This document shows positions 10,168 through 21,599 of a stretch of DNA of 64,000 bases, one piece after another; the stretch's first letter is position 1; each line of letters begins with the position of its first letter. Both the position numbers and the translations under genes were made by a program. The notes under the pieces were generated by a model. It saw only the letters and a list, made by a program, of their open reading frames with translations. It searched no databases and was not told the DNA's origin. The stretch is from the NCBI RefSeq assembly GCF_018812025.1, contig NC_063062.1, positions 39,727,496 to 39,791,495 on the forward strand. Reading direction: 5' to 3'. The DNA comes from Megalobrama amblycephala. Taxonomy: Eukaryota > Chordata > Actinopteri > Cypriniformes > Xenocyprididae.

Positions 10168-13100
10168 ATGACTGAACTGAATATACTAAGTTGTAATATA
10201 AATGGTTTAAATGGCCCCCATAAACGTACTGGTTTTTTAGAGTTATTGCGACAAAGAAAGGTTGACATTGCTTTAATCCAGGAATCTCATTTGAGGAAAA
10301 ATGATGTTCATAGATGCAACAATAAATTTTATGAGGTGGTCTCTTTTGCCGCTACTGACAATAAAACTAAAGGAGTATTAATAATTGTTAAAAGAAAGTT
10401 AAATATCTCTATTCTAGATAAAAAGGGTGATGAGGATGGCAGAATAACTTGTATAAAAACTTTAATTGATAATAGGAAGGTAGCTTTTCTCTCCGTTTAT
10501 GCACCATGTAGTCCAGACCCAGCGTTTTTCTCTGAATTATCTACCTATCTCACTGATCTAACAGACTTTGAGATAGTAATGGGAACAGATATGAATGCTG
10601 TAATGTCCCATGACCTCGATAGATCTGGTGGCAAATTTTCTTATTCCCAGACTGTTTCTACTGACCAGCTCAAAGAGTGTATAATCTCTTTTTCATTAGT
10701 GGATACGTGGCGTTTATTCAACCCATCCCAAAAATTATATACATTTTTCTCAGCCAGGCACAAATCATACTCGCGGATCGACTACATTTTTGCCTCCTCT
10801 ACATTGACCTCATTGATACGTGATGTAGACATTTCTCCCTTATCTCTTTCGGATCACAGTAGTAATTTTTTGAAAATTTCAATTACCCAGCGACCTCCGC
10901 GAGCCCCTAGGTGGCGCTTTAATACTAATTTATTAAAAGATGAGGTTTTTTGTGACCAATTCAGAGCTAATTTGTGTGAATTTATTGACATCAATAAAGG
11001 CTCGGTAGATGACCCTCGAACACTATGGGAGGCGACAAAGGGCTTTATAAGGAATTTTTCGATTTCATATGCTTCTTTTCACCAGAAAGTTCGTCGTAAG
11101 AAAATCTCAGGTCTGGAATCCAAACTTCGGTCACTTGAACAGACAAACCAACATTCTTTTTCGGATAGTATTGCAGCTAAAATTGAAACGGTTAGGAAAG
11201 AACTTAATTTATTATATAGATACAGAGCTGAATTTCTTATACAAAGATCTAGACAAAACTATTATTTTCATGGTAGCAGACCAAGCCATTTATTGGCTTT
11301 AAAGCTACGTAATAGCGAAAAATTTGCGAATATTACAGCAGTGAAATCTCAAACCGGTGAGGTTCTGACTGATCAGAAGTGTATAAACGACACTTTCCGC
11401 TCCTTCTATTCTGAACTATACAGCTCCAACTCTAAATGTGAATCTACCTCTTATACTTCCTTTCTAACTGCTCTTAATCTTCCACATCTATCTGAATCAG
11501 ACACTGAGTTTTTAGATAGATCTTTATCACTTGTTGAATTAGAATCATCTGTCAGAGGTATGAAAAAAGGGAAATCCCCAGGCCTAGATGGCATACCAGC
11601 TGAGTTTTATTTGACCTTCTGGGCCGAGTTGGGTCCACTTATGTTAGATATGATGCAATATTCAATTGATCAAGGATCCTTTCCACAAAACATGAACATG
11701 GCTATTATATCTCTTCTCTTAAAAAAAGATAAAGACTCTACATCTTGTTCTAGTTATCGCCCACTTTCTCTAATTGGTACAGATGTTAAAATTTATGCAA
11801 AAGTTTTAGCCCGCCGTCTAGAAGGCTTTATGACCAAACTTGTGCATCATGATCAAACAGGGTTTATTAAATCTCGCTCTGCCTCAGATAACCTGCGAAG
11901 ACTGCTTCACATAATTCATACAGCAGAACAATTGACATCTCCCTCCGCAATACTATCTTTAGACGCAATGAAAGCATTCGACCATTTGGAGTGGAACTAT
12001 CTATGGGCAGTCCTAGAGCACCTAGGTTTTAGTTCTAACTTTATAAATATGATTAAAATCTTGTATGCTAACCCCTCGGCTTCTATTCTTACTGGCCAGG
12101 TATGTTCACAATCTTTTCCGATTGGAAGAGGCACTCGTCAGGGTTGTCCTCTTTCACCCTTACTGTTTGCTTTATCTTTAGAACCCCTTGCTCAAGCTGT
12201 ACGTCAGTCTGAACTTATTCTCCCTATATCGGTTAAGAACACCTCGCACCACATATCTTTATTTGCAGATGACATTTTGCTTTTTTTAGACAATCCAGTT
12301 CAATCAATCCCCCATATTTTAAATTTATTTAATCAGTTTAATATTCTGTCTGGGTATAAAATTAATTGGACAAAGTCATATCTACTCCCTCTTAATTTCT
12401 CTATTGGATCTGTGATGTTTTCTAGTTGTATTCCAGTGGTGCACTCATTCAAGATATTTAGGGGATAGATATCTATCCTTCTTTGCAGGATATCGTCTCA
12501 AAAAATTTAAATAATAACTTGGCCAGAGTCACCTCAGATCTTGCCAATTGGACGCACCTTCCTACTTCTTTCCATGCAAGAATATCTGTTATTAAAATGA
12601 ACATCCTCCCTCGTGTTAATTTTTATTCCTCTATGATTCCCTTACCCCCACCTGCTGGCTATTGGAAAAAACTTAATTCAGTAATTTCTCATTATATTTG
12701 GAATGGTAAACGTCCCCGAATCAAGTTATCTACTTTACAGCGCAGCAGAGCAGATGGGGGTTGGTCCTTCCCAAATTTTAAGTTATATGCTGACTCCTTT
12801 ACTCTTCGTGCACTGTCAGCCTGGTTTAAACCAAATATGTCAACTTCATGGTGGGCTATGGAAGAATCTATCGTTTCTCCTTACAATATAATGCATTTGG
12901 TTTTTGCTGGCATCTCAGTTAGACAATGTAAACTTCGTTTTGGCCCTATCCTAACACATTTTCTCTCTACTTGGAGAACGGTGACCAGAAAGATAGAACC
13001 AAATTTGACATGGCATCGTCACTCACCTCTGTTCCATAATAATAATTTTTTATCAGGAAAGATTCCATTTCATTGTCCACAGTGGGTTAAATGCAATGTA

Positions 13101-13946
13101 AACTGCTTTGGTGACATCTTTGATGACAAAGGCCTGAAATCATTTCAAGATATCAAGGCTCTTTTTGATATACCAGGAACCTCCTTTTTCATGTATCTTC
13201 GCATTAGATCTGCGCTTCGCGCATATGGAGTTCCCTGGGATGCACAATTGCCTGTACATCCCTTACGAAAGGTGATTCTTCCAACTGATAACTCTGTTAT
13301 TTCTGCCTCAGTTATTTACTCTTTTCTTCTCAAAAATTCATACAAGCCACTTTCCATATCAACTGTTTGGTCTAAGGATATCAGTGGTGACACACATACT
13401 TTATTTACTGATCAAATCTGGGAATCGATTGCATTATCCTCAAAAAACCCAAATCATCAGATGATCCATTGGAAACTACTGCACAGACTCTACCTGTCTC
13501 CTTTAAAACGTTTCCATATGCATCTTTCACCTTCTCCGAACTGTAATCTGTGTCCACAGAGAGCACTAGGTACATATTTACATTTTTTCTGGGAATGTTC
13601 TGCACTCGTTTCTTTCTGGTCTCAGCTTGCTCATGACATATCATACCTGTTAGATAAAGATATGGTTTTGTCTCCAGAACTTTTCTTCCTATGTAACTTC
13701 TCAGAACTACCTTTGTCTTCTCAACAGAGAAACTTACTTTTAGCTGCTTTCACTGCGGCTAAGAAAATGTTAGTCAGTCGTTGGATTCCTCCACATACGA
13801 TGAGCAGGCGTGTATGGGCCCTATCTCTGCTGGATATCATTTCTTTGGAGATATCAACAGCTCGCATACATGGAGCAAAATCAAAGACTTTAAAGTCTTG
13901 GAGTGCTACTTTTGATGTTGTTAAATCCTTTCTTTCTTCTTTTTGA
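10168..13946 (+). pseudogene. L1-A ORF2p: AP endonuclease and reverse transcriptase, one frame break
   Basis: Start chosen at the ATG at 10168 (MTELNILSCNINGLN), which places the endonuclease at the very N-terminus as usual; an in-frame ATG also exists at 10129. Endonuclease motifs: IQESHLR, GTDMNAVM, SRIDYIF, LSDHSS. Reverse transcriptase: [68 protein letters not shown], and the catalytic LFADDILLF. The C-terminus has a CNLC...HFFWEC zinc-knuckle-like motif. The single break is near 12440-12465, where net extra bases shift the frame and give a stop at 12466-12468; the second part is open to 13946. With about 1260 codons over 3.8 kb and only this break, it is a young but disabled copy. It would act in cis on its own RNA at a nicked target. 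Confidence 0.92.
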
Positions 13947-14235
13947 TGTAAATTCTTTCTGTATTTTATATCCATGTATTTTATTTATTTATTTATTTAT
14001 TTTTTTGTAGTATTATTATTATATATTATTTTTTTTTTTTTTTTTTTTTTTTATTAGATAGTTCGCTCTATACTTTTGCCACTGCAATGTTTTATAATTT
14101 CTTAGCACAGTATAACTAGTATAATAGTCTACCTGGTGGGTGGGTTGATGGGACTTTGCATTCTGATATGTTGTATCTTTTTTATTTAAATGATTATTTC
14201 AATAAAAAAACAATTGTTCACAAAAAAAAAAAAAA
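13947..14235 (+). other. L1-A 3' UTR and poly(A) tail
   Basis: T-rich (TTTA and poly-T runs at 13980-14053), then AATAAA at about 14201 and an A17 tail ending in the target duplication. Confidence 0.85.
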
Positions 14236-14301
14236 AAATACCTATTGATTGTGGAAGTCCGTGAACGCCTTTTCTCTACAGCACCAAACCATAACATGAG
14301 G

Positions 14302-15558
14302 GTTGATCAGGTACAGGTGTCCTGTGTACCAACCTTTCCAATGGCCCCTGAAGCTTCCTGCCCAGCATTAACTCCGCTGGAGTTTTTTCCCGTGGTCTCT
14401 TGGAAGGCTGAGTTAATTGCGAACCTGAACTCAGGTAACCATTGGTCCCAGGTTTGATGATTTTGACCAACACATGATGATATCATGGTTTTGAGTGTCC
14501 GATTTATTCTTTCTGTTAGATTGGTTTGTGGGTGGTAGCTGGTGGTAAGTTTTTGTACAATTCCCCAAGTTTTGCAAAGGTCACCCAAGATGTTAGATGT
14601 AAATTGAGAATTCTTACCACCTTCTGAGTTTTACTATCTCTCTGGGGAAACACTTCCACCCACTTGGTGAAGTAGCCAACTATGACCAGCAAGTATGAAT
14701 TTCTCTTTTTGCTCACTGGAAGTGGTCCCATGTAGTCTATTCCTAGCGTATGTCCCGGTTCTGTTACTTGTTATCATGCTTGTATTTCTGGCAGATTTCA
14801 CATTCCCTCACATATGTCCAGACATCTTTCCGCACTGAAGGCCACCATGCCACTTCCAATAGTCTCAACAACGTTTTGAGTCGTCCAAGATGACCTCCCA
14901 ACGGATTATCATGAAAATAGTGAAGAAACCCAGGAATCAAGGACTGAGGGATGACCACGTGATACTTTTCTCCAATCTTACCTGGTACTCTTCGATATAC
15001 AGTTCTTTGATGTTCTTCAAAGTAGATCTTTTGGCCCTGTACACTTCTAGACTTTTGATCAGTTTGCAGGTGTTTGATAGTAGAGTCATTTTTTTGAGCT
15101 TGTGAGATTTAGAGGAGGGAGTGAGGTATATTGGAGGAGCATTTTGAAGACAGCATGGCCATAAAGCGTGTTCACTTTCCGTAGGTTCATGAGCTCGACA
15201 CAAAGCATCGGGTCCCAGGTTTAAACACCCTTTCCTGTGATTGACATGAAACTGAAACTGCTGCAACCGTAGAGACCAACGAGTAAGTCTAGAAGATGTT
15301 TTAGGGCAATTGAAAACCCATGTTAGAGCTGCATGATCGGTGTAAACATCAAAAGGCCTGCCTTCAAGGTAGTGTTTCCACGTTTCAATGGCCCAGACGA
15401 CTGCCACACACTCCTTCTCTGAAGTCGAATAATTTAACTCTGCTCCCCAAAGAGTTCTTGATGCATATGCCACTACCCTCTCCCCTTCCGGGGTTTGTTG
15501 ACTCAGGATGGCTCTCATTCCTACCTCACTAGCATCAGTATGGACTTGAAAATCTTTA
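14302..15558 (-). pseudogene. pol: GYP1 RNase H and integrase (5' part), frameshifted
   Basis: On minus: RNase H at 15518-15200 ([49 protein letters not shown]), a spacer, then the integrase zinc domain at 14958-14764 (H...H...CEICQ), the core at 14731-14516 (GPLPVSKKRNSYLLV, FTKWVEVFP) and YHPQTNLTERINRTLK at 14547-14500, with the catalytic Glu region. Frames change several times (about 15060, 14740, 14580), so it cannot give one product. Downstream it is broken at 14302 by LTR-A and resumes at 927. Upstream it is broken at 15559 by the TTAA element. Confidence 0.87.
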
Positions 15559-15562
15559 TTAA

Positions 15563-17073
15563 CCCTCAGGGGTCTGAGGCTGATTTGGGGCCTGGAGAAG
15601 TTTTGACATGCCCTGACATTTGTGCTTTTTTCAGTTGTTCATAAACATATTAATGGAAAAAGTGTCATTACACTGTATTCAGCACAAACTAGGCTACAAT
15701 AATATGTAAGGAACATGTATGTACATGTTTGTATTTTTGAAGGAATAACGTTTATGCGTGGTTATTGAAAAAACAAAAAACTTAAGTCACTGAAATAAAG
15801 CCAAAAAATATATATTAAATCTGTGTTCACAAGACTTCTGGGTATTGGAGGTTGTAGACTAGAGTTTTTGCTTCAAAATTATGTAAGAATTATCATTCCT
15901 ACTCCTTCATATAAAACAATAGAGAGATTAAAATTTTCTAAAACATCTTTGGTCAAGAAACACAGTATGCGTGGAGGCGTGAATAATCATGAATAATGGA
16001 TGATTCTCACCTGAGAAGACAAAAGAATCAGATAAAGAGCTCTAATGACCTGCATAAATAATGAGCTCTTTCAGTCAGGTAGGCTGTGAAAAAACCCTGT
16101 TGATAATGTGTCAGCTCATCATAATGTAAATCAAACATACAGAAAAAACAGCAATACTGTGAAATATTATTACAATTTAAAATAATGGTATTCTATTATT
16201 AAAATATAATGCATTTCTATGATACAAAGTGTCTGAACAGTTATGTTACCTCTATGGCATTTCATATAGTCTTTTAGCTTAAAAGCATTCACATTTGGAG
16301 AAATATTGATGGATTCTCATGTTTATGTCAATTTTCTATACAGAGGAGTAATATTTATTCAATATTTATTGTTATCACTATGAACGCTGGATACTGTGTT
16401 TACAATTCATACTTGCAGCCGGAGGGGGCTCTGTGCACTTTTAGTCCACAAATGCCAATGCTAAAGAAGAATAGGCAATCCAGGAAATAACTGAACTAAC
16501 AGAGGCCAGAGATCGCTAACTATGGCTATTCAAAACACTTTTCAAGACAATAAATACACAATTGAGACGATGAATGCATGTATTGACTGAATTTGCGTCT
16601 GAATAGCACTGGCTCCGTGGGCGTGGCCGCATTAGCGGATAATGAGCTGAATGAGCTGACATGGCTCTCTTTTCATACAGATTACATAAACACAGAATGT
16701 TTGTTTTCGATTTGACTTGTACAATTTAAAACCTGACATTTCAACGTTTCTTTAGACATATGTGTCATTTTTTTTTTTTTTGTCATTAGTATTCATAAGT
16801 TACAGTTCATTTTCTGAGAACTATCAGATTGGAGTTCGTTCAGAGGGAGACGAGAGATCACGCATCATGTTAGTTTTCTTCATTTTAGAAAAAGCACAAC
16901 ATTGTGTTTTTACTCTGAGTGTACACAAATAAAAGAAGATATTCCACAGATTAAAATGGTGTATATCTCTTAATTGTATGTGCAACATTGATGGAGTATT
17001 TTGAGTCTCTTTCACACTAGTTAGAAAAAAAAAACGCGGTGATCACGCCGGCGTGACCGCCGACCCGAGGGAG
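15563..17073. mobile_element. TTAA-flanked non-autonomous DNA transposon (piggyBac-like)
   Basis: TTAA at 15559-15562 and 17074-17077 flank ends CCCTCAGGGGTC and GACCCGAGGGAG, imperfect inverted repeats. It sits between the reverse transcriptase and RNase H of GYP1. No transposase frame is seen. TTAA targets with CCCT-like ends are typical of piggyBac; Kolobok also uses TTAA. The stretch 16140-16230 resembles part of the palindromic MITE at 47680-47780, so it contains a captured or inserted fragment. Confidence 0.78.
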
Positions 17074-17077
17074 TTAA

Positions 17078-17756
17078 GATCGGGTTGGATGAAGACAGGT
17101 GGTTTCTGAAATTCCTGTTTGATTGAGTCAAAACTGGCCTGACATTCAGAAGTCCACTCCCATTTCACTTCTTTCCTTTTCAGATGATTTAAGGGTGCAG
17201 TGATATCCGCAAAATGATGTATACATTTGTGGTACCAACCCGCTAGCCCCAAGAAGCGTTGAAGGGATTTTAAGTCTTGAGGGGGTGGATACTGGGTGAT
17301 AGCCTGGGTTTTTTCAGGATCTACCTCCACTCCTCTTTCTGAAACGATGTGCCTGAGGAATTTCAACTGCTGCTTGAAAAAGTGACACTTCTTCATGTTG
17401 AGAGTGAGGTTAGCCTGTGTAAGTCGTTGGAAGATGGTATTCAAATGCCTGATGTGGTCTTGAAGTGTGTGTGAATATATAATTTTGTTGTCTATGTACA
17501 CAAAGCAAAAGTCACCTCTTTATTTCTGCCAGGAGGACATCAGCTTCCCCAGTTCTTCATGATTGACTGTATCCCAGGAAGGAACAACATCTATGCTTAA
17601 GGTAGTGTTGGAGGGTTGCCAGGCTGGAGGTAAGGCGAAGTACAATGTTACAGCAGCAGAGGGATTAGTGTTGACATCCTTCAGAGTTACTGACGGTGCT
17701 AAGATGGTTGAAGAAGGTAAGAAAAGGTAATGAGTCAACCCTTTTTCAGACTCCAT
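17078..17756 (-). pseudogene. pol: GYP1 reverse transcriptase remnant with internal deletion
   Basis: The frame 17756-17520 carries the linker after protease (LGKLMSSWQK). It then jumps to VYIDNKIIYSHTLQDH (17501 on), the catalytic beta-hairpin and thumb/connection of gypsy reverse transcriptase (KKCHFFKQQLKFLRHIVS, QRFLGLAGWYHK). Everything between, meaning fingers and most of the palm, is absent: 17501 and 17520 lie only 18 bp apart. The canonical YxDD is YIDN, a lost catalytic aspartate. This deletion alone makes GYP1 non-functional. Confidence 0.85.
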
Positions 17757-19359
17757 ATCTCCCTTTTACTATATCAAGGATGTCTCTAGCCGCTCTCAGA
17801 AAGTCCAAGCCAACAATTAGAGGGAAGGCCAAGTGAGTATCTCTCATAATATATGTAACCACTGTACACCTCTTGTCATGCCATTGATAGTTGACTGGGC
17901 TTTGTCTGATAGCCTGGTGTACATTCCCATCAGCCATCAGGAAATGTTGAGGAGTACTCGGTACCACAGAAGATTTATCTTCACCTAACTGCCTCCACAA
18001 ACTTTGCTGCATCAAAGTGTAAGTACTTCCTGTATCTATTACTGCTTTTACTTCTGTCCCTCTTATGTTCATAGGTACACGGAGGAAAAATGAAAGTGAA
18101 TGTGCCTGGGCAGTGGACAATCCTGCCATTACCTTGGCGGTATTACGTTCATTGGGTTTTTTCCCTTCTTTGTCCTTGAAGTTCTGACCCCCAACCTTCT
18201 GCCAATAGTCCTTTGTACTCAAACAATCCTTCTCCACCATTGAACCAATCTTCACCAGATGTTCCACCGTCCTCGCAGTTCCCCTCAAACAACCAACTAC
18301 CCTGGGATTGATGTTATTAAGTATACGGCTCACTATCTCATGCTCAGGCATATCTGGCTTCCATTTAAGGCACAGGGCTCGGTAATCGTAGGCAAAATCT
18401 CGTATACGTTGATTTGGTTGTTGCACCAAAGACTTCAGCTTATCTTCTACTTCTGAAAGATAATCATCTGGCAGAAATGCATTCATGAAAGCCTTTTTAA
18501 ATGTTTGCCAATCTGTTACCTTACTTCTTTCCGCTTTCCACCAACTGTGTGCAGGTCCCTTCAGAACAGAGCTCAAAGTTCCACAGAGCTCCGCATTAGG
18601 AAGTGGTCGAATATCCAAATAGTTTTCACAGTGCTCGATGAAGTTAAGCACATCAGATGTTCCGCAAGAATCCCCAAAGATGGGAAACTCCAGCCTTATG
18701 GGGGGTTGAGTGCTGAAAGAAGACACTCTTGTAACTGCTGACAGATCAAGCCCACTAGCCTGTGGAACAGACACTAAAGAAACATCATGAGTTAAATTGG
18801 CCGATTTATTTATTGCACTTCTTGCTCTTGGGGTTGGTACTGGCGTAATGGAAGTAGGCAATGAAGAACTTATGTCAGGATGTGTGTACAATTGAGAGAG
18901 AGCAGGGGTACTAGTAGGACGTAGCTCTTTTAGTCGTTTTTCCCAATGAGCATCTCTCCGCAATAAACAGTTTGTCATATCTCTTTCTAGCTTTGCCAAG
19001 CAGTTGCGAAAATAATCATCCAAGTCTGCTAGGCTAGCGTCCACAGCCTGTCTATAATTATTTTTCCTACTTAAAGTGCTTTCTGCCACTTGTCTAACAT
19101 CATGTTCTATTGTCTGTACTTTGGTATTAAGGGCCAATAAATCCACTTTTAGTTGAGCTATTTCTGCTTGCCTTGTTTGATTTACATTATCATTCACAAG
19201 ATAACTTCCATTAGCTTCACAATCATCAGTACCCTCATCCTCATGATCAGAAATATAAAGAGAACTTAACAGAGAAGTTATTTCGGCAGCAGGATTATGT
19301 CTTCTTACAAAAGAATCTGCAGTAAAATCTGTATTACACCCCTCATTAGTGTTATTCAT
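17746..19359 (-). CDS. gag-pro: GYP1 Gag-protease polyprotein, open frame
   Basis: 537 residues, uninterrupted. The N-terminal third is coiled-coil-like and acidic. Residues ~200-390 form a Ty3-type Gag capsid domain (IRLEFPIFGDSCGTSDVLNF, ENYLDIRPL, LKGPAHSWWKAE, FKKAFMNAFLPDDY, YRALCLKWKPDMPEHEIVS). No CCHC zinc knuckle follows. At ~435 begins an aspartic protease (FLRVPMNIRG, AVIDTGSTYTLM active site, LIVGLDFL). The end overlaps the next frame (17756) by 11 bp, consistent with an original frameshift or a fused frame. The start at 19359 is the first Met of the frame. The absence of stops is notable given the loss of reverse transcriptase downstream. Capsid would assemble in the cytoplasm. 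Confidence 0.85.
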   Translation of the reverse strand: MNNTNEGCNTDFTADSFVRRHNPAAEITSLLSSLYISDHEDEGTDDCEANGSYLVNDNVNQTRQAEIAQLKVDLLALNTKVQTIEHDVRQVAESTLSRKNNYRQAVDASLADLDDYFRNCLAKLERDMTNCLLRRDAHWEKRLKELRPTSTPALSQLYTHPDISSSLPTSITPVPTPRARSAINKSANLTHDVSLVSVPQASGLDLSAVTRVSSFSTQPPIRLEFPIFGDSCGTSDVLNFIEHCENYLDIRPLPNAELCGTLSSVLKGPAHSWWKAERSKVTDWQTFKKAFMNAFLPDDYLSEVEDKLKSLVQQPNQRIRDFAYDYRALCLKWKPDMPEHEIVSRILNNINPRVVGCLRGTARTVEHLVKIGSMVEKDCLSTKDYWQKVGGQNFKDKEGKKPNERNTAKVMAGLSTAQAHSLSFFLRVPMNIRGTEVKAVIDTGSTYTLMQQSLWRQLGEDKSSVVPSTPQHFLMADGNVHQAIRQSPVNYQWHDKRCTVVTYIMRDTHLAFPLIVGLDFLRAARDILDIVKGRYGV

Positions 19360-19693
19360 TGTATTTACAAGTATAGCTTGATCATTCTGGTCATACCTAT
19401 TAACCCCATTATGTGGCCACGCAACACCTAAAGTTTTTTTTCATGCCTTATTATACTCAAATGTTTTGTTAAAATGTCTGTCTTCACAAGTATTCATGTA
19501 AACACAGTCAGTTATGTCTTAAATGAAACCATTGGGAAAGATATTGGATGCGTGTCAATAGAAATCTGTGATTAGGTCTTAAAGTGACAGCAGCCTAATA
19601 CAGTAAACCTGCTGCTGTCTGTCAAACAACAAAAGAAAAAGAGACAATCACTCACTGCAATTGACTTTTCTAACTTTAGTTTATTATGAATCT
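19360..19693 (-). other. GYP1 leader region, LTR not recognised
   Basis: AT-rich sequence upstream of gag. I could not match it to the other end of GYP1 or identify a primer-binding site. The MITE at 19694 may have cut the 5' LTR. Confidence 0.45.
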
Positions 19694-20075
19694 AAAGTCA
19701 GGAACACACCAAGCCGATGCCAACGAACTAGTGGCATTGAAAGCAAACTGTGGGGTTGGCTCACGTCGGCAGCATCTGAGTCCAAAGTTGCCCTGACACA
19801 CCAAACCAATACTCCACAGCCGACAGTCAAGTAGCACATCCGTTCTGCGCCTGTGTAAGATGAAATGCCTGTCTGAACCAGCAGGTGGCAGTAGCTAAAC
19901 AGCCAATCAGAATGATCAGATGGACCGATGAGCTCCGACGCCGATTCAACATGTTGAATCAGCCGGAAAAAAGCTGACGAGGACTAACTTCAGCCGACAC
20001 ACTAATAAAACTTAGTCGGCCAACGAACAAAAACTGCCTGACAGACGACCGTTAGCTTGGTGTTTTCCTGCCTTT
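19694..20075. mobile_element. 382-bp hAT-like MITE
   Basis: Ends AAAGTCAGGAACACACCAAGC and the complement of GCTTGGTGTTTTCCTGCCTTT form ~21-bp inverted repeats with two mismatches. Flanks ATGAATCT (19686-19693) and ATGAAAAT (20076-20083) agree at 6 of 8, suggesting an 8-bp duplication. The interior is non-coding, rich in GCCGA/TCGGC motifs. Confidence 0.78.
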
Positions 20076-20233
20076 ATGAAAATGTATATTTAATTCATGT
20101 GAAGAATATTCTGTTTTAGTTTTACATTTGATTTTGCAGTTTTGAAAGATCTTTATTTCTTACTTGAATGCTATAACTCTGATGGTCAAGTTGTAGTGAT
20201 GCTTTCTTTTCCCAGAAAGAATGTGAAACATAT

Positions 20234-20469
20234 TGTGATGAGTAGGGCGGGCGAGAGCCGTAAGGGAACGGCACGAGGCCGGTGACGTGAGTGATAATGA
20301 GCTTCAGCTGCGAGGCGCACCGGTCTTGAGTCTCTCACAGAGGAACTCCGGAAGCATAAAAGGAGGAGCAACGACAGTAAAGGACGACAGAGGACCAAGC
20401 CTGGACTTTATTTTATGTTTTATTATGTTTGTATGGCCGGCAAACGTCTGTGAGGGTCTGCCGGCCATT
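20234..20469 (+). repeat. Truncated LTR (gypsy-type)
   Basis: It starts TGTGATGAGTAGGGCGGG and has a GC-rich promoter with CATAAAAGGAGGAGC (TATA box near 20356), the pattern of fish gypsy LTRs. It stops abruptly at about 20469 where L1-B begins. No partner LTR is visible. Confidence 0.6.
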
Positions 20470-21043
20470 AGAGGATCAAGTATCCAAACTGCAAAACACC
20501 ATAGATGCCCTTCAGCAATAGGTGAAACTTCTTGGCATTAAACTGGAAGACCAGGAAAATCGAAGTCGTCGCAGTAATGTGCGCCTCGTCGGTCTACCTG
20601 AAGGCGCCGAGGGCTCGGATATGGTGGGTTTCCTTGAGAGATGGCTGCCCGAGGTACTGGGACCGGAGTCTTTTACCAACCTGATAACCATCGAACGAGC
20701 TTATCGTTTACAGGAACATCGAGATCAAAATGCTCCCAGAACACTTATTATGCGCTTCTTGAATTCAAATAATAAAGACAAAGTGTTACAAATCCTGCGG
20801 GCCAAAGGCAAGATAACGTACGACGAGCGTGAAGTGAAGTTTTTCCAAGATATCGCCAGAGAAACACATCTGAAAAGACGGAAATACTACGACGTTAAGC
20901 AACAGCTAAAGGCCATGGACATTCGTTACGGAGTAATATTTACAGCGAAATTGCGCATCACTCATGCAGGACGAGACCGCACATTTGAGAGCCCATTTGA
21001 GGTGGAGAATTTTATTTGCAACCTCAAGGATACACACCGATAA
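20470..21043 (+). pseudogene. L1-B ORF1p (coiled coil end, RRM and C-terminal domain)
   Basis: The uninterrupted part is 20522-21043. Upstream 20470-20521 adds coiled coil (EDQVSKLQNTIDALQQ) followed by a TAG at 20518. Motifs: KLEDQENRSRRSNVRLVGLP, the hallmark linker into the L1 ORF1 RRM; ITIERAYRL; PRTLIMRFL; and a basic C-terminal domain ending ESPFEVENFICNLKDTHR. Family members bind LINE RNA as trimers. The N-terminal start is missing, so this cannot be full-length. Confidence 0.88.
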
Positions 21044-21599
21044 TCCATCAGGCAGGAAGGCCGAATACAGAAGAACGGAGCCGTCATGTAACGAAATCTT
21101 TCTCTCTTTTCTTACGAGACTGGTAACGTATTTAGAGCAAAAATAGAATTGACTGACTTTTCAAAGACACTTGATGGATGATATTTAGTACAGTTGTGTT
21201 CAGTGACTTCTAAGTATCTATATTGTTTTTCAGTTATTTTCATTATAATTTGTTGTATATTCAGAAGCTGACTGATTGTGGTTACTTCAGTTGTTATTAT
21301 AGGCTGTTGTTCAATTTCTAATATGACCAGCCGTTTGTTGATGGGAGCGTGTAATGAACGAACATGCTCTTGATCCGCGTTATGCTGCTCCTAGCAATAG
21401 GATCGGTGACACAAAGTGTTGAATCTTTAGATTTTGTGTTAGGGGTAAATTGCTGGCCAGTTCAGGGTGCCAGTACTAGTAAAAGCATCCTGTGTATGTT
21501 TTACTTTTTTTCAGTCATGGGGCAAATTGCATTTTATTGTAAACAGGCTAAGGGACAAGATTGTAATATTACGCAGTTCTCAATCTATGCACTTATATT

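Larger units (their letters stand above)
2849..14235 (+). mobile_element. L1-A: near full-length L1/Tx1-like LINE with poly(A) tail
   Basis: The element is flanked by a 16-bp direct repeat AAATACCTATTGATTG (2833-2848 and 14236-14251). It carries ORF1 (split by LTR-B), ORF2 and an A-rich tail at 14222-14238. Tail plus long target duplication is the mark of target-primed reverse transcription. The target was the 3' LTR of LTR-A. With LTR-B removed it is about 5.5 kb, close to a full-length L1. Confidence 0.93.
928..14296 (+). mobile_element. LTR-A: non-autonomous LTR retrotransposon with gag-like ORF
   Basis: The element starts TGTCACAGATCCC (928) and ends CATAACA (14296), flanked by TGAGG duplications. 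A 129-bp repeat of the left end recurs at 2615, directly after the purine-rich tract GGGAGGGGGAGGTAC, which fits a polypurine tract and 3' LTR start. Only a gag-like ORF is present; no protease, reverse transcriptase or integrase is seen. Without the L1 inserted at 2849 the element would be only about 2 kb. It lies in opposite orientation to GYP1. Confidence 0.85.
1..19693 (-). mobile_element. GYP1: defective Ty3/gypsy LTR retrotransposon, host of the nested insertions
   Basis: Read on the minus strand, the order is gag-protease (19359-17746), a remnant of reverse transcriptase (17756-17078), RNase H and integrase (15558-14302), then the integrase C-terminus (927-578). This is the Ty3/gypsy order. 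The body is interrupted by LTR-A (928-14296, 5-bp TGAGG at 923-927 and 14297-14301) and by a TTAA element (15563-17073). Both interruptions fall inside recognisable pol domains that continue on the other side. The right limit is set by the hAT-like MITE at 19694. I found no pair of matching LTRs, so the ends are approximate. The element is dead: most of the reverse transcriptase is deleted and several frames are shifted. Confidence 0.85.

Noticed and set aside
18259..18741. Plus-strand frames within GYP1 gag
   Set aside because: Antisense of the gag-protease ORF.
20186..20398. Leucine-rich minus frame near 20.3 kb
   Set aside because: Antisense of a GC-rich LTR.
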